The notes under the pieces are model-generated. The model was not told the origin of the DNA. It saw only the letters and a list, made by a program, of their open reading frames with translations, and did not search any database. This document shows, in pieces, positions 25,107 through 33,692 of a stretch of DNA of 37,558 bases. The first letter of the stretch is position 1. Every line of letters begins with the position of its first letter. The stretch covers positions 1 to 37,558 of the forward strand of contig CAYUET010000026.1 of NCBI GenBank assembly GCA_964443875.1, written 5' to 3'. The position numbers and the translations under genes are program-made. The DNA is from CAYUET01 sp964443875 (GTDB lineage Bacteria > Auribacterota > JAFGBW01).

Positions 25107-26297
25107 ATGAAAAAAAAGTCGTTATTATCAGTTCTGCTTCTTATTCTTTCCTTCTCCTTTACGGCGGAAGCGCTTAAGGATGCCAAGCAGGATATTCCCT
25201 TCAACCAGTATTATGTACGCGCCAAAAAGAAAATGAATGTGCGTTCAGCCCCCAACACCAGTTCTGAAATCATGTATATGCTTGAAAAAAGTGAGGACGC
25301 CCTGGTTATTGATGAATCCGGGGACTGGCTGAAAATCAAACCCAAGGACGGTTTCAATCCCTGGGTTCATAAAGACATGGTGGAAAAAAGCGTAATCGAC
25401 AAAGACAACGTGAATGTGCGGGTGGGCCCCTCCACGGAGAGCTCGAGTCTTGGAAAACTCTCCGAAGGAGAACCGGTGATCATCCTCAAAACAGAAGGGG
25501 AGTGGCATCAGATTGAACTTCCCAGGGGATTCGGTTTCTGGGTGGCGAACGGACTTGTCAAATTCCTCTGCCCGGCCAACAATTATCAGAAATTTCTCGA
25601 GGACCACAAACTGGCCATCCAGGCCTTTATGAATGCCGAGGATGTACGTAAAAAAGAACTCATGAAACGCTATATGGATGTTGATTATGATGCCATTGTC
25701 AAAGCCTATCAGGGTATAATCGATCAGTATCCGGATACTCCCGAAGCTTTAAAATCCCAGGAACGCATCATGGATGCCCGCGAGAAAAAAGCCATGTCCC
25801 AGCAGAGAACGCTGACTATGGAAGAACTCCGTAAATCCCTTGCCCTGTTTGAAGAAGCCGAAGACCTCTATAAAAAATACAACGCAGAGCCGTCCATCAG
25901 CACCACGCAATATGATGAACTCCTGGCCAAATACAAGGATATAGCCGATCACTATGCCTCTTCCCCGGAAGGAAAGAATGCCCTTCAGAGGATGACGGAT
26001 ATGGAATCCTTTAAAAAGGAAAACAAGGTGGTTGAAGCTCCGGCCGAAGGCGCCTATCTTGAAACCGCCAAACTCAAAGCCTACAAAGAAAAAAACGGCT
26101 ATACCGAAGCCACCCACATGCTTGCAAAGGGAACCTTTGGAAAAAATATTCTCTGCGCCGTCTATTGCAAAAATACGGACCTCCGGGCCTTTGAAAAGAA
26201 GAACGTTGAAATTGAAGGCCGCATCGTGACACCGGCTTCGGATATTCTTGCCTATCCTCTGGTTGAAATTATAAAAATCTCTCTCAAACGTGACTAA
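25107..26297 (+). CDS. Exported protein with two bacterial SH3 domains
   Basis: A 396-residue protein with a signal peptide (KKSLLSVLLLILSFSFTAEA). Two SH3b domains follow: about 34-92 (KKMNVRSAPNTSSEIMYML ... WLKIKPKDGFNPWVH) and about 95-152 (DNVNVRVGPSTESSSLGKL ... WHQIELPRGFGFWVA). SH3b pairs often bind peptidoglycan. Residues about 160-300 are helical with two TPR-like repeats that end in DQYPDTPEALKSQERIM and DHYASSPEGKNALQRM. The C-terminal 80 residues form an unassigned beta-rich domain ending KISLKRD. GAGAGG lies 6 bases before the ATG. The end overlaps the S26 peptidase gene by 8 bases. Confidence 0.85.
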   Translation: MKKKSLLSVLLLILSFSFTAEALKDAKQDIPFNQYYVRAKKKMNVRSAPNTSSEIMYMLEKSEDALVIDESGDWLKIKPKDGFNPWVHKDMVEKSVIDKDNVNVRVGPSTESSSLGKLSEGEPVIILKTEGEWHQIELPRGFGFWVANGLVKFLCPANNYQKFLEDHKLAIQAFMNAEDVRKKELMKRYMDVDYDAIVKAYQGIIDQYPDTPEALKSQERIMDAREKKAMSQQRTLTMEELRKSLALFEEAEDLYKKYNAEPSISTTQYDELLAKYKDIADHYASSPEGKNALQRMTDMESFKKENKVVEAPAEGAYLETAKLKAYKEKNGYTEATHMLAKGTFGKNILCAVYCKNTDLRAFEKKNVEIEGRIVTPASDILAYPLVEIIKISLKRD

Positions 26298-26679
26298 GCC
26301 TTTAGGGGAGCTTCTGTTTACCGTCAAAGGAAACAGCATGCTCCCCACTCTTTCAGCAGGGGACGCTGTCCGGGTTAATCCGGACAGAGCCCCTGCCCTT
26401 TCTGACCTGGTCTGCTTCCGCATCCCCCCTCTTCCGGAGGTTTTTATCCACCGCGTTGTGGCTGTTTATGGCGACACCCTCCTGACCTGCGGAGACAACA
26501 GAATTCTTCCGGACAGGATCATTTCAAAAGCAAATCTTCTGGGCGTTGCAGAAGGTCTTGAAAATTCAGTTTCACGCCCCTGGGACCCTCCGACAAATAA
26601 ACTTCTTTTCCGGATCCTTCAAACCCTCATGATCAGGTTCAAACTGCTCCTCCACCGAAAAAGGCTGAAAAGGGTTTAA
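26290..26679 (+). CDS. Minimal S24/S26-type peptidase (Ser/His dyad)
   Basis: A 129-residue protein starting with GTG inside the end of the SH3-repeat gene. The signal-peptidase motif GNSMLPTL carries the nucleophile Ser16. The expected Lys of bacterial signal peptidase I is replaced by His54 in VFIHRVVAVYGD, the arrangement of the archaeal/eukaryotic ER-type (S26B) enzymes. CGDNRILPDRI is the third conserved box. There is no N-terminal membrane anchor. The last 30 residues are a basic amphipathic helix (LFRILQTLMIRFKLLLHRK) that could bind the membrane. It may process a special exported substrate, perhaps a neighbour. No clear ribosome-binding site is seen, so translation probably depends on coupling. 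Confidence 0.82.
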   Translation: MTKPLGELLFTVKGNSMLPTLSAGDAVRVNPDRAPALSDLVCFRIPPLPEVFIHRVVAVYGDTLLTCGDNRILPDRIISKANLLGVAEGLENSVSRPWDPPTNKLLFRILQTLMIRFKLLLHRKRLKRV

Positions 26680-26699
26680 TCTGAAAATCAGGGCAGCCT

Positions 26700-28085
26700 T
26701 CAGGGGCCGACGCAGCGGTCTCCCCCGGATTCCTTTGCCGCATTAAGCCTCTTGTCCGCAAGGGCAATCATGGCCTCTCCGGAAAAGGCTTCATGCGTAA
26801 ACTCCGAGCTGTCCACAACCCCGCAGCTGAAGGTGAACCGGATCTTATGTCCTGTATAAATGAAGGCGTTTTCCCGTATCAGCCCCATGACCCGGGTAAG
26901 CATTGCGGCTGTTTCCGATCCGGAGGCGCTGGAGGTGATGACAATGAACTCCTCTCCCCCGCAGCGACCCAGGAGGTCATACTGCCGTATCGTCGAGCTG
27001 ATGGTCAGGGCAAACTCCTTGAGTACAAAGTCCCCCGCCAGGTGCCCATAGGTGTTATTCACCTGTTTAAGATGATCAATATCGAGAATGGAGACGCAGA
27101 AATTTCTTCCACGCCGCGAATACTCCGCGGCAATCGCATTAAGCCTTTCCATAATATAACGCCGGCTATACACCCCTGTAAGCGGATCGCGGATCGCAAG
27201 TTCGCGGATCTGCTGCTCCATGGTCTTTTTCTCCGTGATATCCGTATGCGTCCCCTGCATCTTGAGCGGGCGGCCATGGGAATCCCGCTCAACGATCGTC
27301 CCCCGGTCAAGGACCCAGACCCAGGATCCGTTCTTATGATGCATCCGGCTTTCACACTCGTAAAAATCTGACGTTCCCTGAAAATGGAGATTAAGAAGTC
27401 TCTCGGATTCCGCAAGATCGTCGGGGTGGATGAAATGCTTCCAGGTATCGATGCTTGTCGGCACAAGCTCACTGAGCTTATACCCGATGATTCCCGCCCA
27501 GCGCTCATTGAAGACCGTCTGTCCGGTTTCCATATTCCATTCCCAGATCCCAAGCCTCGCACTCTCGAGGATGTTCTGATACCGGCCCGCAAGCCGCGTC
27601 CCGGAATAGGCGATAGCGATGATGCCTGCAATCGTCTTCAGAGCCTCTGTTTCAGCCGGGGTCCATGCCCGTGTCTGCCTGCATTCGTCTATGCCGAAAA
27701 AACCGGTTACACGGCCGCGGGTCACAATCGGGGCCATCATGAGAGAGCAGACCTTTCGGGGCCCGAACACTTCCCTGACTTCCGTCTTCTGGGCGGCAAT
27801 ATCCCCGATGACAAAGACCTCCTGTTTCTCAAGGCAATTCTTCAGCGCAGGGATCCGGGAATAAGAAAAATTCGGATGGTTTGAAATGCAGGGGGAAATC
27901 CCTTCCGCGCACCATTCATGGGTATTGTCAGCCGTCAGACCGTCCGCGGAATCAATGAAAAGATAGCAGCGTGATACGCTGAGCTGCTTTCCAATGACAG
28001 CCATGGCCTTGTTCAGCAGAGTGTCGAAGTCTTCATCCGAAACAAATAAGAGAGCAATTTCTGAAATAAAACCTGAGGCAAGCAT
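26700..28085 (-). CDS. Diguanylate cyclase with GAF and PAS sensor domains
   Basis: Makes cyclic di-GMP from two GTP. The 461 residues comprise a GAF domain (about 15-165), a PAS/PAC domain (about 172-288, with WAGIIGY, HPDD and QGTHTDITEKK), then GGDEF (about 295-457). The active site is GGEEF at 376-380, and the inhibitory I-site RQYD at 367-370 is five residues upstream as it should be. No membrane segment is seen, so the input is probably cytoplasmic. The start is an ATG with AAGGGGG 7 bases upstream. It converges on the S26 peptidase gene with only 20 bases between stops. Confidence 0.93.
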   Translation of the reverse strand: MLASGFISEIALLFVSDEDFDTLLNKAMAVIGKQLSVSRCYLFIDSADGLTADNTHEWCAEGISPCISNHPNFSYSRIPALKNCLEKQEVFVIGDIAAQKTEVREVFGPRKVCSLMMAPIVTRGRVTGFFGIDECRQTRAWTPAETEALKTIAGIIAIAYSGTRLAGRYQNILESARLGIWEWNMETGQTVFNERWAGIIGYKLSELVPTSIDTWKHFIHPDDLAESERLLNLHFQGTSDFYECESRMHHKNGSWVWVLDRGTIVERDSHGRPLKMQGTHTDITEKKTMEQQIRELAIRDPLTGVYSRRYIMERLNAIAAEYSRRGRNFCVSILDIDHLKQVNNTYGHLAGDFVLKEFALTISSTIRQYDLLGRCGGEEFIVITSSASGSETAAMLTRVMGLIRENAFIYTGHKIRFTFSCGVVDSSEFTHEAFSGEAMIALADKRLNAAKESGGDRCVGP

Positions 28086-28239
28086 AAATAAACCCCCTTT
28101 ATTTTATTCTGCATAAGAACCTTTTGTGCGGTCTTCCTGATTCAGCCTCCTGTGATTATAGGCAACACCATCATAACACTTAAAAAAATATAATTCAAAC
28201 ACAATAAACCAAAACCTTTTCCACAGGCCGTGAAAATTT

Positions 28240-28599
28240 TTACGGCATCCACTCGCCTATGCCCCTGAAAAAAAAGTTCAGCAGACCGGAATAATCCTCA
28301 TTTCTCCGGGCCGCAACCTCAATAGCCTCTCTCATTTTCTCTTCCCCGCCGATCTTGTGAATTCTCCAGCCGATTTTCTGCAGAGCCTGATGCTGAGGAT
28401 ATTTTATGACAAGAGGGAATTGATGCTCCCGACCCCAGGAATAAGCCTGATCCATGAGCTGACCAAGAAGATCCGTCAAAAAATAAAAATAGTCCTCTCT
28501 GGTTCCGGATTCCTCCCTGCTTTTCAAAAACTCTTCCAGCATCTGTAATCCCTGCGGCTCCCCCTTCTTAACCGCTTCAAACACTTCCTCTTCTGTCAT
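28240..28599 (-). CDS. Hypothetical 119-residue helical protein
   Basis: A soluble, acidic, mostly helical protein: an N-terminal helix pair (EEEVFEAVKKGEPQGLQMLE), an aromatic stretch (EDYFYFLTDLLGQLMDQAYS), HQALQKIGWRIHKIGGEEK and an aromatic C-terminus (LLNFFFRGIGEW). GAGGGG lies 5 bases before the ATG, which supports translation. I do not recognise a family. It stands alone between the diguanylate cyclase and the divergent giant gene. The 154 bases between it and the cyclase show no clear site. Confidence 0.68.
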   Translation of the reverse strand: MTEEEVFEAVKKGEPQGLQMLEEFLKSREESGTREDYFYFLTDLLGQLMDQAYSWGREHQFPLVIKYPQHQALQKIGWRIHKIGGEEKMREAIEVAARRNEDYSGLLNFFFRGIGEWMP

Positions 28600-28790
28600 A
28601 GCATCCCCCTCTTCCTGAAAATAATATTCTTATTCGGTTTAATAAATACCAAGGTAAGGAGTTACCATACAACAAAACAAAAATAAAAACCACAAACAAA
28701 GTCAGCCGCATTCCCTGCTCTCATTCTTTTTTACTAAAAACTTTACCCTGCCCATATTGACTCAGAAGCGATTATGAGGTAAAAACTAGC

Positions 28791-31700
28791 ATGAATTTCA
28801 TTGTAAAAATCATACCCTTTTCAATTTTTCTTTTTTTCCTGACCGTACTCAGCCCGGGCGATAAAAAGGCGTTTGCCTCTACACATGAATGCCTTGCGCC
28901 CATTTCCTTTATGGAAAAAGCGGCAAGAGCCCTTGCCAATGAATCCCAGTATGACGCCTATTATGAACAGGGCATTAAAAATTTCAAACCCGAGGGCAGG
29001 TATAACCAGTCTCTCAGAAAAATTTTCAAAAACTACCCCAATTCCAAAGTAATGGGTCTGCACATGCTGCTGCAAAGCATGGAAGGTTACAAAAAGATTC
29101 TTCTGGAAACGAATGAACTTCTGAAAAACCAGGATCTCTTCAACCCGGATTTCTTCAGTTCCAGCCCGTATCAGAAATTCAAAAAACACCTGGAAGAGAT
29201 TCTCTCAAAAATCGAATTGAATCAGAAGGCCCTGGAAAAAAATGTTCCGTTTCTAGAAAAGGAAGTGGACAGCCTGTTGAGCAAACTGAATCTTCCGGAG
29301 GATGATCTTGAGGACATGAAGTTTCATATCATCCGGCACAATCAGGCGAAAATCAGATACAGTACCGGAGAACTTCTCATCAGCCGGACAAAGCCCAGGT
29401 TCAGTTCAGAATACCTCTATACCGTCAAATACCTGGAGAACCTTCCCCTTTCACTCAAAACCCATCTCCTTCACTTCCGCGACAATTCCCGGTTTCAAAA
29501 AGACCTTGTCCTGGGCGCACAGAGAAGTTCGGACCAGCAGATTGTTCTGGGGATGGGGCATACGAATCCCGACACCGACACTGTTTTTTCCTCGCTGATC
29601 GGCATGACCTACCTTCAGGCGGAGTCCCTTTTAAACGGCACCCACAACCGCATCTATATGCCTGTTGTCCAGGGCAGCTACAATGAGGAAACCGACTACA
29701 TCTTCGATATTTCAGGAATCGACAAAAATAAAGTATTACAATGGGAAGAGGTGTCCGGCCTCACGACCATGCAGCTCCGAAAACTGACCCCCCTGAGGGA
29801 ATCTGCCCTCCAATTCAATGAGGAGACTTTCACGGAATTTGTTTCCCTGCTCGATTCGATCAGACAAAAAAGAAAAAATTTCGATATCTATAAAAAAGAT
29901 ATCGGCAAAGAAATCTACAGCACCTTTGAATACAAAAGATACATGACCCTGTTAAGGAACCTCTTTATCCACTGGGAAGAAAATATTTCCTATATCCGTA
30001 AAATCCTGGATTCTGAAAACCTTCAGGGCCTCACAGATCCCGCCCCTTGGTACAATACCGGAATAGTGGATGACCTGGAAAATTCAAACGATCTTCAGCT
30101 GATGAACGCCCTCAAGGAATTCTACCAGACAGAAGACTCCGGAAATGAAATGAGCCGCTTCTACCTGGAAAGGATCTGCTACAACATCCTGGTCGGCGCC
30201 TACCCCTTTTTCCACAAGGACATCGTAACGACGCGCGTGGAAAGAACCACCGCAAACAAAAGACTCACCGAAATCCACGATATCCTGGCCCGGAAGCTCT
30301 CCGACAAAATCACCCACCTTAAAAATTTCAGTCCAGAAGTTCTGGCCAAAAACGGTTTCAATTACTCCTCCCGCCTCTGGACCCTTCTCCTGAAAGGGAA
30401 ATACATTGATCCGAAAGGGACTGTTCTTTCAGACCGAATTGATTTCGCACATTTCAACAAAAGTTTCAAATACCTGAGCAGAAACAAACGTTATAAACTC
30501 GAACATCTCCTCCTCCAGTACCATGAATGGCAAAACAAGCCCCATCTCAATGTCCTGGACCTCGGCTGTTCAGACGGAATCACCACGCTCAACATGGCGG
30601 AAAAATTCTCCATGAATGAAAATCTGAAAGACACGCGTTTCAATATCACAGGGGCGGACATCGCCCTGGATTATTATGTGGTCACCGACATCTGCCGAAA
30701 CAAGGCTTTTTTTGACGCCTTCGGGAACCTCCGTCAGGTCACGATCAGCAGCGCCCTGGGCAAGGAAAAAATCTATTCCCTGGCAACCCCCTATTCCTTC
30801 AAACAGCTCATCAATGTCTTCAACAACATGTTTGACAGTTCCAACATCGTTGATATCCGGAAACACAATGTCATTTCCCCGGAGGTCACAAAAAAAGCCC
30901 GGGACCTCAAAAACAGCACACTTTCGTTCATTCCCCAGAACCTTTTCGCCCCCGACACCGGCAAAACCTATGATGCCGTCACCGTCTTCAGCACCCTGCT
31001 TGGAAACTATTCAGACGAACAGATTGAAGCCGCTCTGCGCATCCTTGGGAAAACGGTCAGCCCGAACGGAGGCCTCCTCATGGTCGGCGGGGTAAGAATG
31101 ACGACCAAGGAGGCCAACTACGTGATCTACCAGAGGAAAAAAAACAGGCTTTATCTTACCGACCTTAAGGAGCAGGGCTGCGGTCTCAGTCCCCAGAAAC
31201 AGCAGACCCTCAGGGAAATCGACTTGACCGAGGACCTGGGCAGCCTTAAAGCCTCCCTTCCTGAAGTGAGCCTTGTCAAAACGGAAGAGGAGATGATGGG
31301 ATACATCCAGAAAAACTATGTCAAACCCAATTACACGGAAGGCAGAAAAAACTTCAGCAAATACACCTTTTATTTCTTTGATCACATTGTGAATGAAAAC
31401 CCGGAACTCAAAGCACTGCTGGCCAATGAAATCAACATCAAAACCTCGGTCTCCGCAGACCATCACATCCCGGCGTTTGAAAAACATGTCAATGACCTGA
31501 TCAAAAAATGTCAGAACAGCCTGAAGGAAAATCCGGACATTCCCTCAGAGGCCATCACTCTGAACCTGGAGAATCTGAAACAGGTTCTCAATCAGCTCTG
31601 GGACAGCGAACCGGAAGAATGGCCCGCCCTGCTCGCGGAAATTAAAGGACTGGAAATGGGAATGAACGGACTTCTCCATTATCTCAGACACGAAAAAATC

Positions 31701-33305
31701 GGCATGAAGGCGCAGACAAACTTCACCGACCTCATCACCCTTGTCCATGCGCTGGACTCCGGCCGCATAGAAAAAATCGGGGCCACCTGCACCAAAATCG
31801 CTGAAAACCTTCTCCGGAACACTCCCTATCTTTTAACCAAAGACGTCGCCACCTCCCTTTTAAGCGCTATCCTCTCCGACCTCAAGGGAATGGAATCCCC
31901 CACCACCACGGTAAGGGATGAAAAAATCATTGAAGTCCTGATGCCTCTTGCGGGCGTAAAAAATCTCGAAGCGTTCTACAACAGGCAGAAAGCCCGCGCC
32001 AGTTCCCTCAAAGGGAAAAACGCGAATAAAATCTTCTTCGAAGACTACAAAACAAGCTACACACCGGAAGCCGGCCTTGCCGAAAGGGAAATCAGCGGAT
32101 TCAAAGAACTTGAAGACCCTCAGGAAAACGCCGCCTTTTCCAAAGATGAGCTGGCTTTTCAATTAAACCCCTATCTGACCGGGGATTTCAAACTTCATGA
32201 GAAAGAAACCCCCAGGATCCTGACCCGGGTCCTTTCAGACCTGAGCACGCTGGGTTACATCACCTTCAACCGCAAAAACGGAAACTGCAAAATCAACAGC
32301 GCCTTCCTCTCGGAAAACAGGGAAACCCTGATCCGGAATCTCTTTTCAAAAAATGCCTGCGATCCCAAAATTCTGGAGGCGGTTTATGATTATCTTCACA
32401 AAATCACACGGCCGCTCATTCTCCAGGGCGTGGATATATACCGGGATACCCTGAATTACTCAAAAGACCTTCATTTTATCGGAGCCACCCTGATTGACAC
32501 CAACACCTATGACAGTAAATTTCTCATTATCGGTAAACAGAAATACGAAAAGGAACTGGAACTCCTGATCGAAAACATGGCCGCCTCCCCTGACATTATC
32601 ACCGCCGTTCTGAAATCCACTGTTCTGAAACCCTATTTTCAAAACAAAACAAGTCTTTATGAATGCTCTGAAAAAATCCTGAGTTTCTTCCGGCACGACC
32701 TTCTGAATGCCAACATCCTTCTGAACCAGATCCAGTCGATCATCCGGAAATATCCGGTCAAAACCTCCTCCCTGTACCGTATGGCGGATGAACTTTACTA
32801 CACCCTGACGAAGGAAGGCCATGCCCCGGATCATCAGAAGCTTCATTCCCTGATCTCCTCCGTGCCTTATGTCTCATTGAAAAACGTCCAGTCGACGGTC
32901 TTAAGATCGATTTTCACGGACTTAATGTCCGGGCTTCCCCTGCGCAAAGGGCAGACAACCACCGACCTGACGGAAAAACTTTTCAGGGAACTGACGGACC
33001 AAGGCTATGTTATCCCTCAGCCCATCGATTTAAATGAAGACATCCTTACCGACAAATTCATCCGCACCCGAAAAGAAGACTTCAAATTATCGAAAGAATT
33101 TGAAACAATGGAAAATAAAATCTTTGAACTCCTCCGCAACTCTTTAATCACGGTAAAATACATTAATCTCCCGGGGGTGTTATCCAGGAAAAAAGAAGTG
33201 GCGCCGCCTATCATCAAATTCTTCAAAAACCAGAATGTTCAAACCAGAGCCGCGGAATTTGCCATGGACGCGATAGCGGAAAATCAGGTCAGAACCGCAG
33301 CCTGA
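28791..33305 (+). CDS. Giant exported protein: family II pyrophosphatase-like (DHH/DHHA2) fold with nested methyltransferase
   Basis: A 1504-residue protein with a signal peptide (MNFIVKIIPFSIFLFFLTVL ... AFA). Family II (PpaC-type) pyrophosphatase motifs occur in order. Motif I is GHTNPDTD (H257, D261, D263), followed by PVVQGSYNEETDYIFD. Motif II is FFDH (D864). Motif III is DHHIPAFE (D890, H891, H892). Motif IV is LLSAILSDLKGMESPTTT (D1030), followed by the family's typical ASSLKGKNANKI-like segment. The DHHA2 part has LIDTNTYDSKFLIIGK (to K1249) and the final LPGVLSRKKEVAPP (S1465, R1466, K1467). PpaC is about 310 residues; here a helical region and a class I methyltransferase (DLGCSDG at 590-596, then about 720-770) are inserted between motifs I and II. 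Winged-helix-like segments interrupt DHHA2. The biological reaction is unknown; metal-dependent phosphate-ester chemistry plus SAM use is the inference. Cytosolic cofactors conflict with the export signal. Confidence 0.8.
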   Translation: MNFIVKIIPFSIFLFFLTVLSPGDKKAFASTHECLAPISFMEKAARALANESQYDAYYEQGIKNFKPEGRYNQSLRKIFKNYPNSKVMGLHMLLQSMEGYKKILLETNELLKNQDLFNPDFFSSSPYQKFKKHLEEILSKIELNQKALEKNVPFLEKEVDSLLSKLNLPEDDLEDMKFHIIRHNQAKIRYSTGELLISRTKPRFSSEYLYTVKYLENLPLSLKTHLLHFRDNSRFQKDLVLGAQRSSDQQIVLGMGHTNPDTDTVFSSLIGMTYLQAESLLNGTHNRIYMPVVQGSYNEETDYIFDISGIDKNKVLQWEEVSGLTTMQLRKLTPLRESALQFNEETFTEFVSLLDSIRQKRKNFDIYKKDIGKEIYSTFEYKRYMTLLRNLFIHWEENISYIRKILDSENLQGLTDPAPWYNTGIVDDLENSNDLQLMNALKEFYQTEDSGNEMSRFYLERICYNILVGAYPFFHKDIVTTRVERTTANKRLTEIHDILARKLSDKITHLKNFSPEVLAKNGFNYSSRLWTLLLKGKYIDPKGTVLSDRIDFAHFNKSFKYLSRNKRYKLEHLLLQYHEWQNKPHLNVLDLGCSDGITTLNMAEKFSMNENLKDTRFNITGADIALDYYVVTDICRNKAFFDAFGNLRQVTISSALGKEKIYSLATPYSFKQLINVFNNMFDSSNIVDIRKHNVISPEVTKKARDLKNSTLSFIPQNLFAPDTGKTYDAVTVFSTLLGNYSDEQIEAALRILGKTVSPNGGLLMVGGVRMTTKEANYVIYQRKKNRLYLTDLKEQGCGLSPQKQQTLREIDLTEDLGSLKASLPEVSLVKTEEEMMGYIQKNYVKPNYTEGRKNFSKYTFYFFDHIVNENPELKALLANEINIKTSVSADHHIPAFEKHVNDLIKKCQNSLKENPDIPSEAITLNLENLKQVLNQLWDSEPEEWPALLAEIKGLEMGMNGLLHYLRHEKIGMKAQTNFTDLITLVHALDSGRIEKIGATCTKIAENLLRNTPYLLTKDVATSLLSAILSDLKGMESPTTTVRDEKIIEVLMPLAGVKNLEAFYNRQKARASSLKGKNANKIFFEDYKTSYTPEAGLAEREISGFKELEDPQENAAFSKDELAFQLNPYLTGDFKLHEKETPRILTRVLSDLSTLGYITFNRKNGNCKINSAFLSENRETLIRNLFSKNACDPKILEAVYDYLHKITRPLILQGVDIYRDTLNYSKDLHFIGATLIDTNTYDSKFLIIGKQKYEKELELLIENMAASPDIITAVLKSTVLKPYFQNKTSLYECSEKILSFFRHDLLNANILLNQIQSIIRKYPVKTSSLYRMADELYYTLTKEGHAPDHQKLHSLISSVPYVSLKNVQSTVLRSIFTDLMSGLPLRKGQTTTDLTEKLFRELTDQGYVIPQPIDLNEDILTDKFIRTRKEDFKLSKEFETMENKIFELLRNSLITVKYINLPGVLSRKKEVAPPIIKFFKNQNVQTRAAEFAMDAIAENQVRTAA

Positions 33306-33692
33306 AAATTCTTATTCTCACCATCTCCATCCCGTACCTCTCCCCAAACAGCTTAACCCGTATATTGCATGAAAAATTAACTCAAATTTTTTAATGACTA
33401 ATAAATCAATCCTTCCATTCCCACTATTGACTTCATTCTTTTTAGGCACAAATTGCACCCCATCTTGCATTCAGACAAAAAACCACCTTTTGTCTGCGCA
33501 AGCCTGTTTTGACTCCGTCAAACAGTCCTTACATCCCGAATATTTGCCGCTGACGCGCAAAATTCGGGTTAAATAAAATATAGACAAATCCTCGCGATTT
33601 GCTTCAATGTCTTTTTCTTAAAAAAATAAAAGCTTTCAAAACTTGCCTCGGAAAATTAAATAGTTAATGATTAAAAACCAAGGAGGACTCCC
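33306..33692. other. 387-base intergenic region with three hairpins
   Basis: No convincing gene is seen. Three hairpins occur in the second half: CTGTTTTGAC/GTCAAACAG with one bulge (33504-33525), CCCGAAT-A-TTTGC/GCAAA-ATTCGGG (33535-33568) and CAAATC/GATTTG (33585-33601). The last lies about 90 bases before the mscS-like ATG, which has AAGGAGG 6 bases upstream. The hairpins could be a terminator for the giant gene or a 5' leader of the channel gene. Confidence 0.5.

Noticed and set aside
28757..28785. TTGACT-17-TAAAAA just before the giant gene
   Set aside because: It would place the transcript start almost at the ATG, and the -10 box is poor; a GAGGT ribosome-binding site argues for a longer leader.
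33445..33457. GGCACAAATTGCA, a possible -24/-12 promoter before mscS
   Set aside because: The GG-to-GC distance is two bases short of the strict sigma-54 spacing.
33394..33576. Plus-strand frame of 60 codons after the giant gene
   Set aside because: It has no ribosome-binding site, runs through two strong hairpins, and its product resembles no protein; the region looks non-coding.
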